DNA from: an uncultured Oscillibacter sp.
GTDB taxonomy: Bacteria; Bacillota; Clostridia; Oscillospirales; Oscillospiraceae
NCBI GenBank assembly: GCA_904393855.1
Contig: CAJFNE010000009.1
Span: forward strand, 1-21,387
Direction: 5' to 3'
Length of the DNA: 21,387 bases
Shown: positions 1 to 7,732 of the stretch, piece by piece
How positions within the stretch are numbered: the stretch's first letter is position 1
Layout of the letters: every line of letters starts with the position of its first letter
Notes under the pieces: model-generated
What the model saw: only the letters and a program-made list of their open reading frames with translations
Database searches by the model: none
Told to the model about the DNA's origin: nothing
Position numbers and translations under genes: made by a program

Positions 1-269
1 ATCTGGTTGCGGCTCTCCTCCGCGCTCTTGCGGCCCACCTCCGGGTCGGAGCCAGCGCCCTGCCCGTGGGTCAGCTTCTCGCCAATTTGAATCTTATAAT
101 TAGCGCTGGACACATTCAGCGCCTGCTTATCGGTATTGACCGCGACGAAATCCACGCCCTTGGTGCCGCTGCGGACCATGCGGTTGACCACGTTGTTGCC
201 GCCGCCGCCCACGCCGATCACCTTGATATTGACAACGGTATCGGGACCTGTCTCCAACCCAAATGCCAT
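1..269 (-). CDS. ftsZ: Cell division protein FtsZ (N-terminal part, cut by window edge)
   Basis: FtsZ is the tubulin-like GTPase that forms the cytokinetic Z ring. The visible 89 residues begin MAFGLETGPD and contain the FtsZ N-terminal strand and nucleotide-binding loop (IKVIGVGGGGNNVVNRM, about residues 15-31). They continue with the typical FVAVNTDKQAL segment and a KLTHGQGAGSDPEVG stretch, the equivalent of the canonical G-loop region. The ATG start at 269 has a perfect AGGAGG 7 nt upstream (277-282). The rest, including the tubulin signature GGGTGTG, lies outside the window. It is the last visible gene of the dcw cluster, 196 nt after ftsQ, with its own promoter and leader hairpin in that gap. 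Identification is firm. Confidence 0.97.
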   Translation of the reverse strand, partial: MAFGLETGPDTVVNIKVIGVGGGGNNVVNRMVRSGTKGVDFVAVNTDKQALNVSSANYKIQIGEKLTHGQGAGSDPEVGRKSAEESRNQ

Positions 270-298
270 AGTGGTGCCTCCTGCTATCATTTGTAGAA

Positions 299-320
299 AC
301 GGGCAAAAACTTTCGCCCGT
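299..320 (-). promoter_or_regulatory. Hairpin in the ftsZ 5' leader
   Basis: ACGGGC (299-304) pairs with GCCCGT (315-320). With a G-T wobble and A-T pairs the stem extends to about 10 bp with a very small loop. It lies in the predicted transcript between the ftsZ promoter and the AGGAGG site, ending about 17 nt upstream of that site. No T-run follows in the minus direction, so it is not a standard terminator. It could stabilise the leader or be incidental. Confidence 0.4.
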
Positions 321-352
321 CAACACAATATCCTGTATATATGCTTTTATTC

Positions 353-381
353 ATTGTATGACACTTTCCTGGATTGGTCAA
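353..381 (-). promoter_or_regulatory. Sigma-A-type promoter for ftsZ
   Basis: On the minus strand, TTGACC (376-381) and TACAAT (353-358) are separated by exactly 17 nt. This is close to the consensus TTGACA-17-TATAAT. Transcription would start near 346, giving a leader of about 77 nt before the ftsZ ATG. An inverted repeat, ACACTT (361-366) / AAGTGT (380-385), overlaps the -35 box and spacer and could be an operator. The promoter sits inside the dcw operon, so ftsZ is probably also expressed independently. Confidence 0.65.
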
Positions 382-427
382 GTGTCCCACAGCGTTTTCC
401 CAGATTTTTTTCAAAATTTCCGCGGGG

Positions 428-463
428 GGTCCAGCCTCGCTCCGCTCCGGGCGGAGGCGGACC
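428..463 (-). other. GC-rich hairpin directly after ftsQ
   Basis: GGTCC (428-432) pairs with GGACC (459-463), and CTCCGC (440-445) pairs with GCGGAG (451-456), with bulges between the two stems. It begins 2 nt after the ftsQ stop. In the minus direction it is followed by a C-rich stretch and only later by AT-rich sequence, so it is a poor intrinsic terminator. It may partly attenuate readthrough or protect the 3' end of the upstream transcript. Confidence 0.3.
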
Positions 464-465
464 GT

Positions 466-1248
466 TCACCGGGTGCTCTGGTCCAGATAGACTCGCCCAT
501 CCTCCCGGGTCATGTCAAAGGTGCCGGTCATGTTGTCCTGCACGTAGTCGCTCTCGATAGCCAGCTTCAAAATCCGCATCTTGGAGGCGTAGTCCGCCCC
601 ATAGGGCAGCTTCACGGTGAAGCGGTCCAGGTAGCCCATACGGATCACGGAGAGGTCCTCCAGGCTGATGCTGTCCAGGTTGGGCAGCATCCCCTCCTCG
701 TCCAGGGCGGAGAGCAGGCCCAGCAGGCTCTCCTGCTGCAAACTGAACTCGCTGCCCAGCACCACCTCGCTCCCGATGGAGGGGGCCAGCAGGGTGCATC
801 CCGTCACCTGGGCGTAGTCCCCGGCGGCGGAGGCGTCCAGCTGGTCCACGATTTTTCCCTTGCCGCTGGAGCTGATCAGCCACGTGAAGCCGTCCTGCAC
901 CACCGCCACCGGCGTCTCGCACTCCCGCACCTCGATCCGCAGGGTTTCCGGCAGCTCCTTGTGAATCCGGATCTCCTCGATATAGGGCAGCTGCTGGGCA
1001 ATGCTGCCGGAGGCGTTGTACTTGTTGAGCAGCAGCAGGTTGTCGCCCTGCTGGATCCCGGACGCCTCCTGGATCTCCTGGGCCGTGTACCGGCTCTGGC
1101 CGGTGACCACGATGGTGTCCACCCGGAAAAACAGCGTCAGCGCCGCCACCAGGCAGCCGCAGATCACCAGCACGGACAGGAGCTTATAGAGAAAGCCGGA
1201 GCTCCCCCTGCGCCGTCTTCGATGATTGGAATACCTGCTCCTGGCCAT
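466..1248 (-). CDS. ftsQ: Cell division protein FtsQ/DivIB
   Basis: Bitopic membrane protein of the divisome that forms the FtsQ(DivIB)-FtsL-FtsB(DivIC) complex outside the membrane. The 260-residue product has a short arginine-rich cytoplasmic tail (RRRRR near residue 10), one membrane segment at about 20-42, and then a POTRA-like domain starting at FRVDTIVVTGQSRYTAQEI. PEThe-type hallmark residues are seen as KELPETLRIEVRE (about 97-109), typical of FtsQ/DivIB. The ATG at 1248 has an AGAGG-type ribosome site about 8 nt upstream. The gene follows murA after 53 nt and precedes ftsZ, the usual position for this gene. DivIB is the name used in Firmicutes. The family call is strong even though the sequence is generally poorly conserved. 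Confidence 0.9.
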   Translation of the reverse strand: MARSRYSNHRRRRRGSSGFLYKLLSVLVICGCLVAALTLFFRVDTIVVTGQSRYTAQEIQEASGIQQGDNLLLLNKYNASGSIAQQLPYIEEIRIHKELPETLRIEVRECETPVAVVQDGFTWLISSSGKGKIVDQLDASAAGDYAQVTGCTLLAPSIGSEVVLGSEFSLQQESLLGLLSALDEEGMLPNLDSISLEDLSVIRMGYLDRFTVKLPYGADYASKMRILKLAIESDYVQDNMTGTFDMTREDGRVYLDQSTR

Positions 1249-1301
1249 GGACTTCTACCTCTCTGTACGGGCCCTGAGGCCTCTTGATCGCTCTCTTCCG
1301 T

Positions 1302-2564
1302 TCAGGCTTCCGCCTCGGTCCGCCGGACGCAGGCCCCCAGGGCCCGCAAATCCCGCTCCATACTCTCATATCCCCGGTCAATGTGGCCGATCTCCATGAC
1401 GCGGGTCTCCCCCTCCGCCGCCAGGGCGGCGACGCACAGCGCCGCCCCGCCCCGCAGGTCCGTGCACCGGACCGGCGCGCCCTGGAGGGTCTCCACGCCC
1501 GTCACCACCGCCGTGCGGCCGGAGACCTGGATGTCCGCCCCCATGCGGACCAGCTCATCCACATGGCGGTAGCGGTTTTCAAAGATATTCTCCTCAAACA
1601 CCGTGGCCCCCCGGCTGCGCAGCAGCGATGCCATCAGCACCGCCTGGGCATCGGTGGGGAACCCGGGGTAGGGCGCGGTCCGCACGGTCCGCACCGCCCG
1701 CAGACGCCGCTGGCAGACGCAGGCGATGCCCGCCTGGTCCGACACGATGTCGCACCCTGCCTGCCGCAGCACGGCAGTCACGGTGGAAAGATGCTGCTCC
1801 CGGGCGTCCCGCAGGAGGGCCGTTCCCCCCGCCGCGGCCGCCGCGCATAAGTACGTTGCCGCCACAATCCGGTCCGGCATGACGGTATAGGCTCCGCCGT
1901 GGAGCTTCCTGCCGCCCTCCACCACCACGGTGGAGCTGCCGCCCCCGGACACCCGGGCCCCGCAGACGTTCAGGAAGTTCTGCAGGTCCGTGATCTCCGG
2001 CTCCCGGGCGGCGTTGCAGATGGAGGTGGTCCCCTCCGCGCCGCAGGCCGCCAGCATCAGGTTTTCCGTGGCGCCCACGGAGGGAAAGCTCAAAACGATC
2101 TCCCGGCCCCGCAGCCGCGCCGCCCGGCAGCGCAGGATGCCGCCGGCGTCCTGAATCTCCACGCCCAAGCTCCGCAGGCCCGCCAGATGCAGGTCGATGG
2201 GCCGGGGCCCCAACTCACACCCGCCGGGGTAGCTGATCTCCGCCTGGCCGCACCGGGCCAGGATCGCTCCCAGGAAAATGGCCGAGGAGCGCATCTCCCG
2301 CATCAGGGCGTCGGAGATGGCGCAGCCGTCCATCCGGGAGGTATCCACCGCCAGGCCCTCCGCCTCCCACCGGGCGTCGCAGCCCAGGGTCCGCAGAATC
2401 TGGATGGATGCCTCCACGTCCCGCAGATGGGGACAGTTTCCCAGCAGCACGGTATCCCCGGTCAGCAGGGTGGCCGCCAGGATCGGCAGCACGCTGTTCT
2501 TCGCCCCCTGGACCCGCACCTCGCCGTCCAGCCGCCGGCCGCCTTGGATCAAAAGCTGGCTCAT
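1302..2564 (-). CDS. murA: UDP-N-acetylglucosamine 1-carboxyvinyltransferase MurA
   Basis: First committed step of peptidoglycan synthesis: transfer of enolpyruvate from PEP to UDP-GlcNAc in the cytoplasm. The 420-residue length is typical. Lys22-Asn23 (GAKNS) match the substrate-binding pair. Cys116 in YPGGCELGPRPIDLH is the catalytic, fosfomycin-reactive cysteine. PGFPTDAQ and FENRYRHVDELVRMGA are conserved late motifs. I chose the ATG at 2564 (MSQLLIQGG) because GAGGGAG lies just upstream and the alignment to MurA begins here. The longer reading frame would start at a TTG at 2597 without a good ribosome site. It follows murG after 59 nt. Presence of Cys rather than Asp at the active site predicts fosfomycin sensitivity by target, as known for the family. 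Confidence 0.97.
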   Translation of the reverse strand: MSQLLIQGGRRLDGEVRVQGAKNSVLPILAATLLTGDTVLLGNCPHLRDVEASIQILRTLGCDARWEAEGLAVDTSRMDGCAISDALMREMRSSAIFLGAILARCGQAEISYPGGCELGPRPIDLHLAGLRSLGVEIQDAGGILRCRAARLRGREIVLSFPSVGATENLMLAACGAEGTTSICNAAREPEITDLQNFLNVCGARVSGGGSSTVVVEGGRKLHGGAYTVMPDRIVAATYLCAAAAAGGTALLRDAREQHLSTVTAVLRQAGCDIVSDQAGIACVCQRRLRAVRTVRTAPYPGFPTDAQAVLMASLLRSRGATVFEENIFENRYRHVDELVRMGADIQVSGRTAVVTGVETLQGAPVRCTDLRGGAALCVAALAAEGETRVMEIGHIDRGYESMERDLRALGACVRRTEAEA

Positions 2565-2623
2565 ATGTCTCCCTCGCTTCCCAACAGAATGGTTCAACGC
2601 TCCATCCTATGGGGAAGCGGGGA

Positions 2624-3766
2624 TCAAGGTTCCTTTTCGATTTCCAGCACCGCCCGCCAGATGCGCTCTCCGGCGTCCCGGATGCCCAGGGACGCCATGG
2701 CCCGCTCCATCTCCGCCCGCCGGGCGCCGTCATGGAGGATGCCGCAGGCCGCCTGGAACAGCGCCTGGCCGGAGCACTCCCGCTCCGGCAGCACCACCGC
2801 GCCGCCCGCCGCCTCCAGGGCCCGGGCGTTCTTCTCCTGGTGGTTGTTGGTCACGTAAGGGGAGGGCACCATCACCGCTGGGACCCCCAGGGCCGTCAGC
2901 TCACTGATGGTGGAGGCCCCCGCCCGGCAGAGCACCAGGTCCGCCGCACGGAGGACCCGGGCCATATCGTAGATGTACTCCCGCACGTCCAGGGCCGGGT
3001 GGTCCGCCAAGTCCACGCCCCGCTCCCGCAGGGCCGCGGCCATGGGCTCCCGGCCGCCGGCCCCGGCGGCGTGGATGTGGTGGAAAGGCTCCTTCGCCGC
3101 CTCCAGGGCCAGGAAGTCCACCATCTGCCGGTTCATGCCGGAGGCCCCCAGGGACCCCCAGAAGGACACCACCAGCGGCCGGCCGTCGTCCACCCCCAGC
3201 TGCTCCTTGGCCTGCTGCTTCGTCAGGGTGAAGAAATCCTCCCGCACCGGCGTGCCGGTGACCACCACCTTCTCCGGGTGCTTGTAGTGCTGGCGGCAGG
3301 CCTCAAAGCCCACCAGGATCCGGTCCGCGAAAGGCTCCAGCATCTCCGTGGTGAGGCCCGGCACAATATTCGACTCATGGACCGCCGTGGGGATGCCCGC
3401 CTGGGACGCCGCCTTCACCAGCGGGAAGGAGGCGTAGCCGCCGGTGCCGATCACCACGTCCGGCTGAAAGTCTCGCAAAATCCGCCTAGCCTCCCGGGGG
3501 GAGCGCAGCAGATTCCCCACGGAGATCAGGTTGTGCCGGATCTCCCGGGGCCGCAGGGAGCGGTGGAAGCTGGAGATATGCACGGTCCGAAAGGGGTAGC
3601 CCGCCTTGGGCACCAGGTCCTTCTCCAGTCCCCGGTCCGCGCCCACGAACAGAACCTCCACCTCCGGGTCCCGCTCCTGGGCCAGCTGCGCCAGGGCGAT
3701 AGCGGGATTCACATGCCCCGCCGTCCCGCCGCAGGTAAAGAGTACGCGTTTCCATGATGCTGCCAC
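2624..3766 (-). CDS. murG: MurG glycosyltransferase (lipid II synthesis), non-ATG start
   Basis: Membrane-associated GT28 enzyme that transfers GlcNAc from UDP-GlcNAc to lipid I, giving lipid II. Motifs: the N-terminal glycine loop GGTAGHVNPA (residues 13-22), GTGGYASFP, HESNIVPGLTT, and the C-terminal donor site LCRAGASTISELTALGVPA followed by VTNNHQEKNAR. With a GTG start at 3766 the protein is about 380 residues, slightly longer than the usual 355-365. GGAG lies 9 nt upstream of this GTG. A TTG at 3781 is in frame but lacks a ribosome site. A nearby ATG at 3755 is out of frame, which suggests that the ancestral start was displaced by one base. The repeat element between ftsW and murG begins about 20 nt upstream. 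Confidence 0.95.
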   Translation of the reverse strand: MAASWKRVLFTCGGTAGHVNPAIALAQLAQERDPEVEVLFVGADRGLEKDLVPKAGYPFRTVHISSFHRSLRPREIRHNLISVGNLLRSPREARRILRDFQPDVVIGTGGYASFPLVKAASQAGIPTAVHESNIVPGLTTEMLEPFADRILVGFEACRQHYKHPEKVVVTGTPVREDFFTLTKQQAKEQLGVDDGRPLVVSFWGSLGASGMNRQMVDFLALEAAKEPFHHIHAAGAGGREPMAAALRERGVDLADHPALDVREYIYDMARVLRAADLVLCRAGASTISELTALGVPAVMVPSPYVTNNHQEKNARALEAAGGAVVLPERECSGQALFQAACGILHDGARRAEMERAMASLGIRDAGERIWRAVLEIEKEP

Positions 3767-3786
3767 TTTGCTGCACTCCAATCGAA

Positions 3787-3915
3787 AGATATGAGATCAA
3801 AGTGAAAAGATAAAAGTTTTGGTGTCCGACAAAGTCGGACAGATTTTCATGTTCCGCCTCCGGCGAATCCACTTAATTCGCTGATCTCTTATCTTTTATC
3901 TCTTAACTCTTATCT
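3787..3915. repeat. AT-rich intergenic element with imperfect terminal inverted repeats (MITE-like)
   Basis: About 129 bp, visibly AT-rich against the GC-rich neighbours, filling the gap between ftsW and murG. The left end (AGATATGAGATCAAAGTGAA and on to about 3816) resembles the reverse complement of the right end (AGATAAGAGTTAAGAGATAA, reading back from 3915) at roughly 22 of 30 positions. Inside are three hairpins: TGTCCGAC/GTCGGACA (3823-3841, 3-nt loop), CGCC/GGCG (3855-3865) and GCGAAT/ATTCGC (3863-3881). GAAAG stands at both borders (3784-3788 and 3916-3920), a possible 5-bp target duplication that partly overlaps the repeats. There is no coding capacity. It looks like a small non-autonomous repeat family; copy number elsewhere cannot be judged here. 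Confidence 0.55.
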
Positions 3916-3922
3916 GAAAGTT

Positions 3923-5230
3923 CTATCCCGCCCTGGTTGGTCGCATCTGCCTGGATACCGACAGGACGATCCCCATCTCCGCCAGCTGGATCGAAAGGGC
4001 TGTGCCGCCGTAGCTGAAGAAGGGCAGGGAGATGCCGGTGGTGGGCAGCAGGCCCGTCACCACGCCGATATTCAAAAACGTCTGCATGGCCACCAGAGTG
4101 ATGACGCCCACCACCATCAAGCTGCCGAAGCGGTCCCGGGCATGGAGGGCGATCCAGTAGCCTCGCAGGATCAGCGCCGCGAACAGCAGCATGATCACCG
4201 TGGCCCCGATAAGGCCCAGCTCCTCGCAGATGATGGCGAAGATGAAGTCGTTGTGCTCCTCCGGCAGGTACAAAAACTTCTGCCGGCTCTTGCCCAGGCC
4301 CACGCCCCAGAGTCCTCCGGAGCCGATGGTGATGAGGCTCTGGGACAGCTGGTAGCCGGACCCCTGCCGGTCCGCCCACGGGTTCAGCCAGTAGGTGATC
4401 CGGGAGGTATTGTAGCCGATGACGAACAGCACCGCGTACAGCATGACGCCGGCGGAGGCCAGGGCCCCGATGACCCAGCGCCAGTTAATGCCGCCCACCA
4501 GCATCATGGCGGCGCCCACGCCCAGGATCAAAATGGCGCCGGAGAGGTGGGGTTCCAAACCCACCAGCGCCGCCAGGACGATCAGCCAGACGGCGTAGGG
4601 CAGGATGCCGTAGCGGAACGTCCGCATTTTATCCTTCTTCTTGGAAATGCTGTCGGCGAAGTAGATCACCACCGCCACCTTGGCGATCTCCGAGGGCTGG
4701 AACGTGAACAGATCCCCAACTCCCAGCCAGCGGGTGGCGTTGTTCCGGGTAACGGCCAGGGGGTTGCCGGGGATCACCACCAGCACCAGCAGGAAGATGG
4801 AGACATACAGCAGGAATTTCGCCACGCCCCGGAAGCGCTGGTAGTTGATCTTGCCGATGAAAAACATGGCGGCCACACCCATGACGGCGAAGATGGCCTG
4901 CCGCACGAAGTAGTAGGTGGGGTCGTTGTTGGTGGTCGTATAGTAGGCGGAGGGAAAGCTGGCGGAAAGCAGCATCACCAGCCCCGTGGCCGTCAGCAGC
5001 AGCACCAGCAGGCAGAAGGTCAGGTCGATGGGCCCCTTGGCCAGTTCCCGGCTCTCCTCCTCCATTTCCCGGCGGTGGGCGAGCATCTCCCGCCGGGCCT
5101 CCTCCTGCCGGCGGCGCTCCTCATAGCGGCGCAGCGCCGCCTTGCGGTCATGGGCACCGGCGCGCTCCCGGCCCGGCGCCGCGCTGCCGCGCGGCCCGCT
5201 TCGGTCATAGGCTCTGGCGCGTGAAGTCAT
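3923..5230 (-). CDS. ftsW: SEDS peptidoglycan polymerase FtsW/SpoVE with long N-terminal extension
   Basis: Polytopic membrane glycosyltransferase that polymerises lipid II together with a class B PBP, here probably the PASTA PBP encoded upstream. Of 435 residues, about 66-430 match the SEDS family: membrane helices begin at IDLTFCLLVLLL, with FQPSEIAKVAVV (about 177-188), the extracellular loop PEEHNDFIFA holding the catalytic Asp (D328), and the C-terminal TGISLPFFSYGGT. The first 65 residues are a highly charged Arg/Glu-rich, probably helical cytoplasmic extension that is absent or much shorter in typical FtsW. The ATG at 5230 has AGGAGGG 7 nt upstream, so the extension is likely real. It follows mraY after 39 nt. 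FtsW and sporulation-specific SpoVE cannot be told apart from sequence alone. Confidence 0.93.
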   Translation of the reverse strand: MTSRARAYDRSGPRGSAAPGRERAGAHDRKAALRRYEERRRQEEARREMLAHRREMEEESRELAKGPIDLTFCLLVLLLTATGLVMLLSASFPSAYYTTTNNDPTYYFVRQAIFAVMGVAAMFFIGKINYQRFRGVAKFLLYVSIFLLVLVVIPGNPLAVTRNNATRWLGVGDLFTFQPSEIAKVAVVIYFADSISKKKDKMRTFRYGILPYAVWLIVLAALVGLEPHLSGAILILGVGAAMMLVGGINWRWVIGALASAGVMLYAVLFVIGYNTSRITYWLNPWADRQGSGYQLSQSLITIGSGGLWGVGLGKSRQKFLYLPEEHNDFIFAIICEELGLIGATVIMLLFAALILRGYWIALHARDRFGSLMVVGVITLVAMQTFLNIGVVTGLLPTTGISLPFFSYGGTALSIQLAEMGIVLSVSRQMRPTRAG

Positions 5231-5269
5231 GGCTCTTCCCTCCTCTCCCGTCCGCTTTTTCGCAAACTG

Positions 5270-6244
5270 TTACATGCCGAAATAGGCCAGCACACAGCAC
5301 ACCGCCGTGATGCCGGAGAACACAGCCACCAGCTTCGCCTCGCTCCACCCGGAGAGCTCCAGGTGGTGGTGCAGCGGCGCCATTTTGAAGAACCGCTTCC
5401 CGTGGGTGACCTTGAAGTAGGTCACCTGGATGATGTCGGAGAGGGTCTCCACGATGTAGATGATCCCCACCGGGATCAGGATCAGCGGCGTGCCGAACGT
5501 AAAGCCCAGGGCCGCCACCGCGCCGCCCAGAAACAGGCTCCCCGTATCGCCCATGAACACCTTGGCGGGATGGTGATTGTAGACAAAGAACGCGGCCAGC
5601 CCCCCTGCCATGGCGGCCGGGAACAGCGCCTGGGCGCCGTAGCTATTCCACAGCGCGCCGGTAACGGCGAAAAACACCATCACCACGAAGGTAACGCTGG
5701 TGGCCAGGCCGTCGATGCCGTCCGTCAGGTTCACTGCGTTGACGCAGCCCACGATCACAAAGGCCGCGAAGATCAGATAGACGATCCAGTTCAGGGTGAA
5801 CGTCACGTGGAAGAAGGGCACGTAGAGCTCGTTGGTCATCAGGCCCTCATAGCGCATCAGGCTCAAAAACACCACGGAGGCCGCCAGCTGCAGGATGAAT
5901 TTCTGCTTGGCGGTAAGTCCCTCGTTCTGGTGCTGGCGCACCTTGCGGTAGTCGTCCACGAAACCGATCAGGCCGAACACCAGGGCGAAGAGGAAGATGT
6001 ACAGGTGGGTGAAATTCCCATCCAGCATCTCTCCCCAGCCCAGGACCAAAATGGTGATCCCCGTGCCCAAGATGAACATGACGCCGCCCATGGTGGGCGT
6101 ACCCGCCTTGGATTTGTGCCAGGTGGGACCGTCCGCGCGAATCTCCTGTCCGGCTTTCAGCTTGCGCAGCTCCGCCAGCACAAATTTCCCGATCACCAGC
6201 GTCAGGATAAAGCTGACCGCAAACGCCAGCAGCAAATTCTCCAT
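5270..6244 (-). CDS. mraY: Phospho-N-acetylmuramoyl-pentapeptide transferase MraY
   Basis: Integral membrane enzyme making lipid I from UDP-MurNAc-pentapeptide and undecaprenyl phosphate. The 324-residue length matches Gram-positive MraY. Conserved points: KAGTPTMGG (47-54), the Asp pair in GFVDDYRK (D97, D98), NLTDGIDGLA (D175, D178), FMGDTGSL (D233) and the histidine cluster PLHHHLE (292-294). About ten membrane segments are apparent. ATG at 6244 has GGGAGAG a few bases upstream. It lies 42 nt after murE. In most dcw clusters murF would stand before it and murD after it; both are missing here. Confidence 0.97.
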   Translation of the reverse strand: MENLLLAFAVSFILTLVIGKFVLAELRKLKAGQEIRADGPTWHKSKAGTPTMGGVMFILGTGITILVLGWGEMLDGNFTHLYIFLFALVFGLIGFVDDYRKVRQHQNEGLTAKQKFILQLAASVVFLSLMRYEGLMTNELYVPFFHVTFTLNWIVYLIFAAFVIVGCVNAVNLTDGIDGLATSVTFVVMVFFAVTGALWNSYGAQALFPAAMAGGLAAFFVYNHHPAKVFMGDTGSLFLGGAVAALGFTFGTPLILIPVGIIYIVETLSDIIQVTYFKVTHGKRFFKMAPLHHHLELSGWSEAKLVAVFSGITAVCCVLAYFGM

Positions 6245-6286
6245 GGTTCTCTCCCTTTCGTGTGTATTGGCAAGATCCTCCGGCGG

Positions 6287-7732
6287 TCATCTCTCCGCCA
6301 GATACTCCGCCACGATCTCCCGCTCATCCATGTGGTATTTTTGATGATGAATCTCCTGATAAGTCTCGTGGCCCTTGCCGCAGAGGACCAGCACATCCCC
6401 CGGCTCCGCGTGGTCCATGCCGTAATGGATCGCCTCCACCCGGTCCTCCACCACCACGTAGGGGGTCTGGGTTCCCTCCAGTCCCGGCAGGATGTCGGCG
6501 ATGATGTCCGCCGGCTTCTCCGTCCGGGGGTTGTCGGTGGTGACGATCACGAAGTCCGCCAGGTCCGCGGCGATCTTTCCCATCTTGGGCCGCTTGGTCC
6601 GATCTCGGTCCCCGCCGCAGCCGAACAGCGCGATGGTCCGCCCCTTGGCAAAACCCTTGACAGAGCGCAGCACGTTCTCCAGTCCGTCGGGACTGTGGGC
6701 GTAGTCGATCAGAACCGTGTAGTCCTTCCCCGGGGTGGGGACCACCTCCACCCGCCCCTTCACGTGGGGCACCCGCACCAGCACGGCGGCGCTTTGTTCC
6801 AGGGGAATCCCCAGGGCCAGGGCCGCCCCCAGCACATCCAGCGTATTATATACCATGAACCCGCCGGGGATGTTCACCCGGACCGGAATTTTTTCCATCC
6901 CCGTCACGGCAGTGAACGCCACATGGTCCGCCGCCAGGGAGATCTCCTCCGCCCGCAGGTCCGCCGGGGCCCGCTCCGCGTAGGTGAGGGTCCGGCAGGA
7001 GGCGTTCGCCAGCAGCCGGGGCGTCCAGGGGTCGTCGGCGTTGACCACGCCCACGCCGCAGTTTTGGAACAGGATCGCCTTGGCGTCGCAGTAGGCCTCC
7101 ATGGTCTTGTGGAAATCCAGGTGGTCCTGGGTCAGGTTCGTGAAGATGCCCACGGCGTAGGGAATCCCGTACACCCGGTCCAGCACCAGGGCGTGGGAGG
7201 AGACCTCCATCACCACATGGGTGCAGCCCGCCTCCCGCATTTGGGCCAGCAGGGCCTGCAGGTCCCAGGACTCCGGCGTGGTCCGCTCCGTGGGGATCAC
7301 GGTATCGCCGATCATGTTCTGGTTCGTGCCGATGAGGCCCACCTTGGCCCCCAGCACCTGCTCCAGCACCGCCTTCAAGAGATACGTGGTGGTGGTCTTG
7401 CCGTTGGTGCCGGTGACGCCGATCATGGTCATGTGCTCCGCCGGGTGGCCGTAGAAGTTGGCCCCCAGCACCGCCAGGGCCCGGCGGGCGTCCGCCACCC
7501 GGATGTAGGGAAGGCTCCCCTCCGGCGGCGTCTCGCACACCACCGCCGCGGCGCCGCTCTCCGCCGCCTTGCCGATGAAGGCGTGGCCGTCCGCCGCAAA
7601 GCCCCGCATGGCCACGAACAAGTCCCCGGGCCGGACGGTCCGGGAGTCGTGGCTGACGCCGGACACCTCGCTGTCCAGGTCCGCTGTGGCGGACAGAACC
7701 TCGATGCCCCGCAGAAGTTCTCTCAGTTTCAT
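6287..7732 (-). CDS. murE: UDP-N-acetylmuramoyl-tripeptide synthetase MurE (meso-DAP type)
   Basis: Cytoplasmic Mur ligase adding the third stem-peptide residue to UDP-MurNAc-L-Ala-D-Glu. The 481-residue product has the ATP loop GTNGKTTT (108-115), the carbamylated-lysine region YCDAKAI (K218), IDYAHSPDGLENVL, GCGGDRDRTKRP, and the DNPR motif (400-403), which in this family marks meso-diaminopimelate rather than lysine specificity. I chose the ATG at 7732 because AGGAG lies 8 nt upstream and the protein begins like other MurE sequences (MKLRELL). An upstream in-frame start at 7789 would add 19 unconserved residues. It is separated from the PBP gene by 110 nt. Confidence 0.96.
   Translation of the reverse strand: MKLRELLRGIEVLSATADLDSEVSGVSHDSRTVRPGDLFVAMRGFAADGHAFIGKAAESGAAAVVCETPPEGSLPYIRVADARRALAVLGANFYGHPAEHMTMIGVTGTNGKTTTTYLLKAVLEQVLGAKVGLIGTNQNMIGDTVIPTERTTPESWDLQALLAQMREAGCTHVVMEVSSHALVLDRVYGIPYAVGIFTNLTQDHLDFHKTMEAYCDAKAILFQNCGVGVVNADDPWTPRLLANASCRTLTYAERAPADLRAEEISLAADHVAFTAVTGMEKIPVRVNIPGGFMVYNTLDVLGAALALGIPLEQSAAVLVRVPHVKGRVEVVPTPGKDYTVLIDYAHSPDGLENVLRSVKGFAKGRTIALFGCGGDRDRTKRPKMGKIAADLADFVIVTTDNPRTEKPADIIADILPGLEGTQTPYVVVEDRVEAIHYGMDHAEPGDVLVLCGKGHETYQEIHHQKYHMDEREIVAEYLAER

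Noticed and set aside
136..1287. Long plus-strand open frame opposite ftsZ and ftsQ
   Set aside because: Low-complexity His/Gln/Pro composition typical of the antisense of GC-rich genes, and no ribosome site; it is a shadow of the minus-strand genes.
3486..3872. Minus-strand open frame starting METRTLYLRR and running through the repeat element
   Set aside because: It is the wrong frame of murG; only its ATG is of interest, as a likely displaced murG start.
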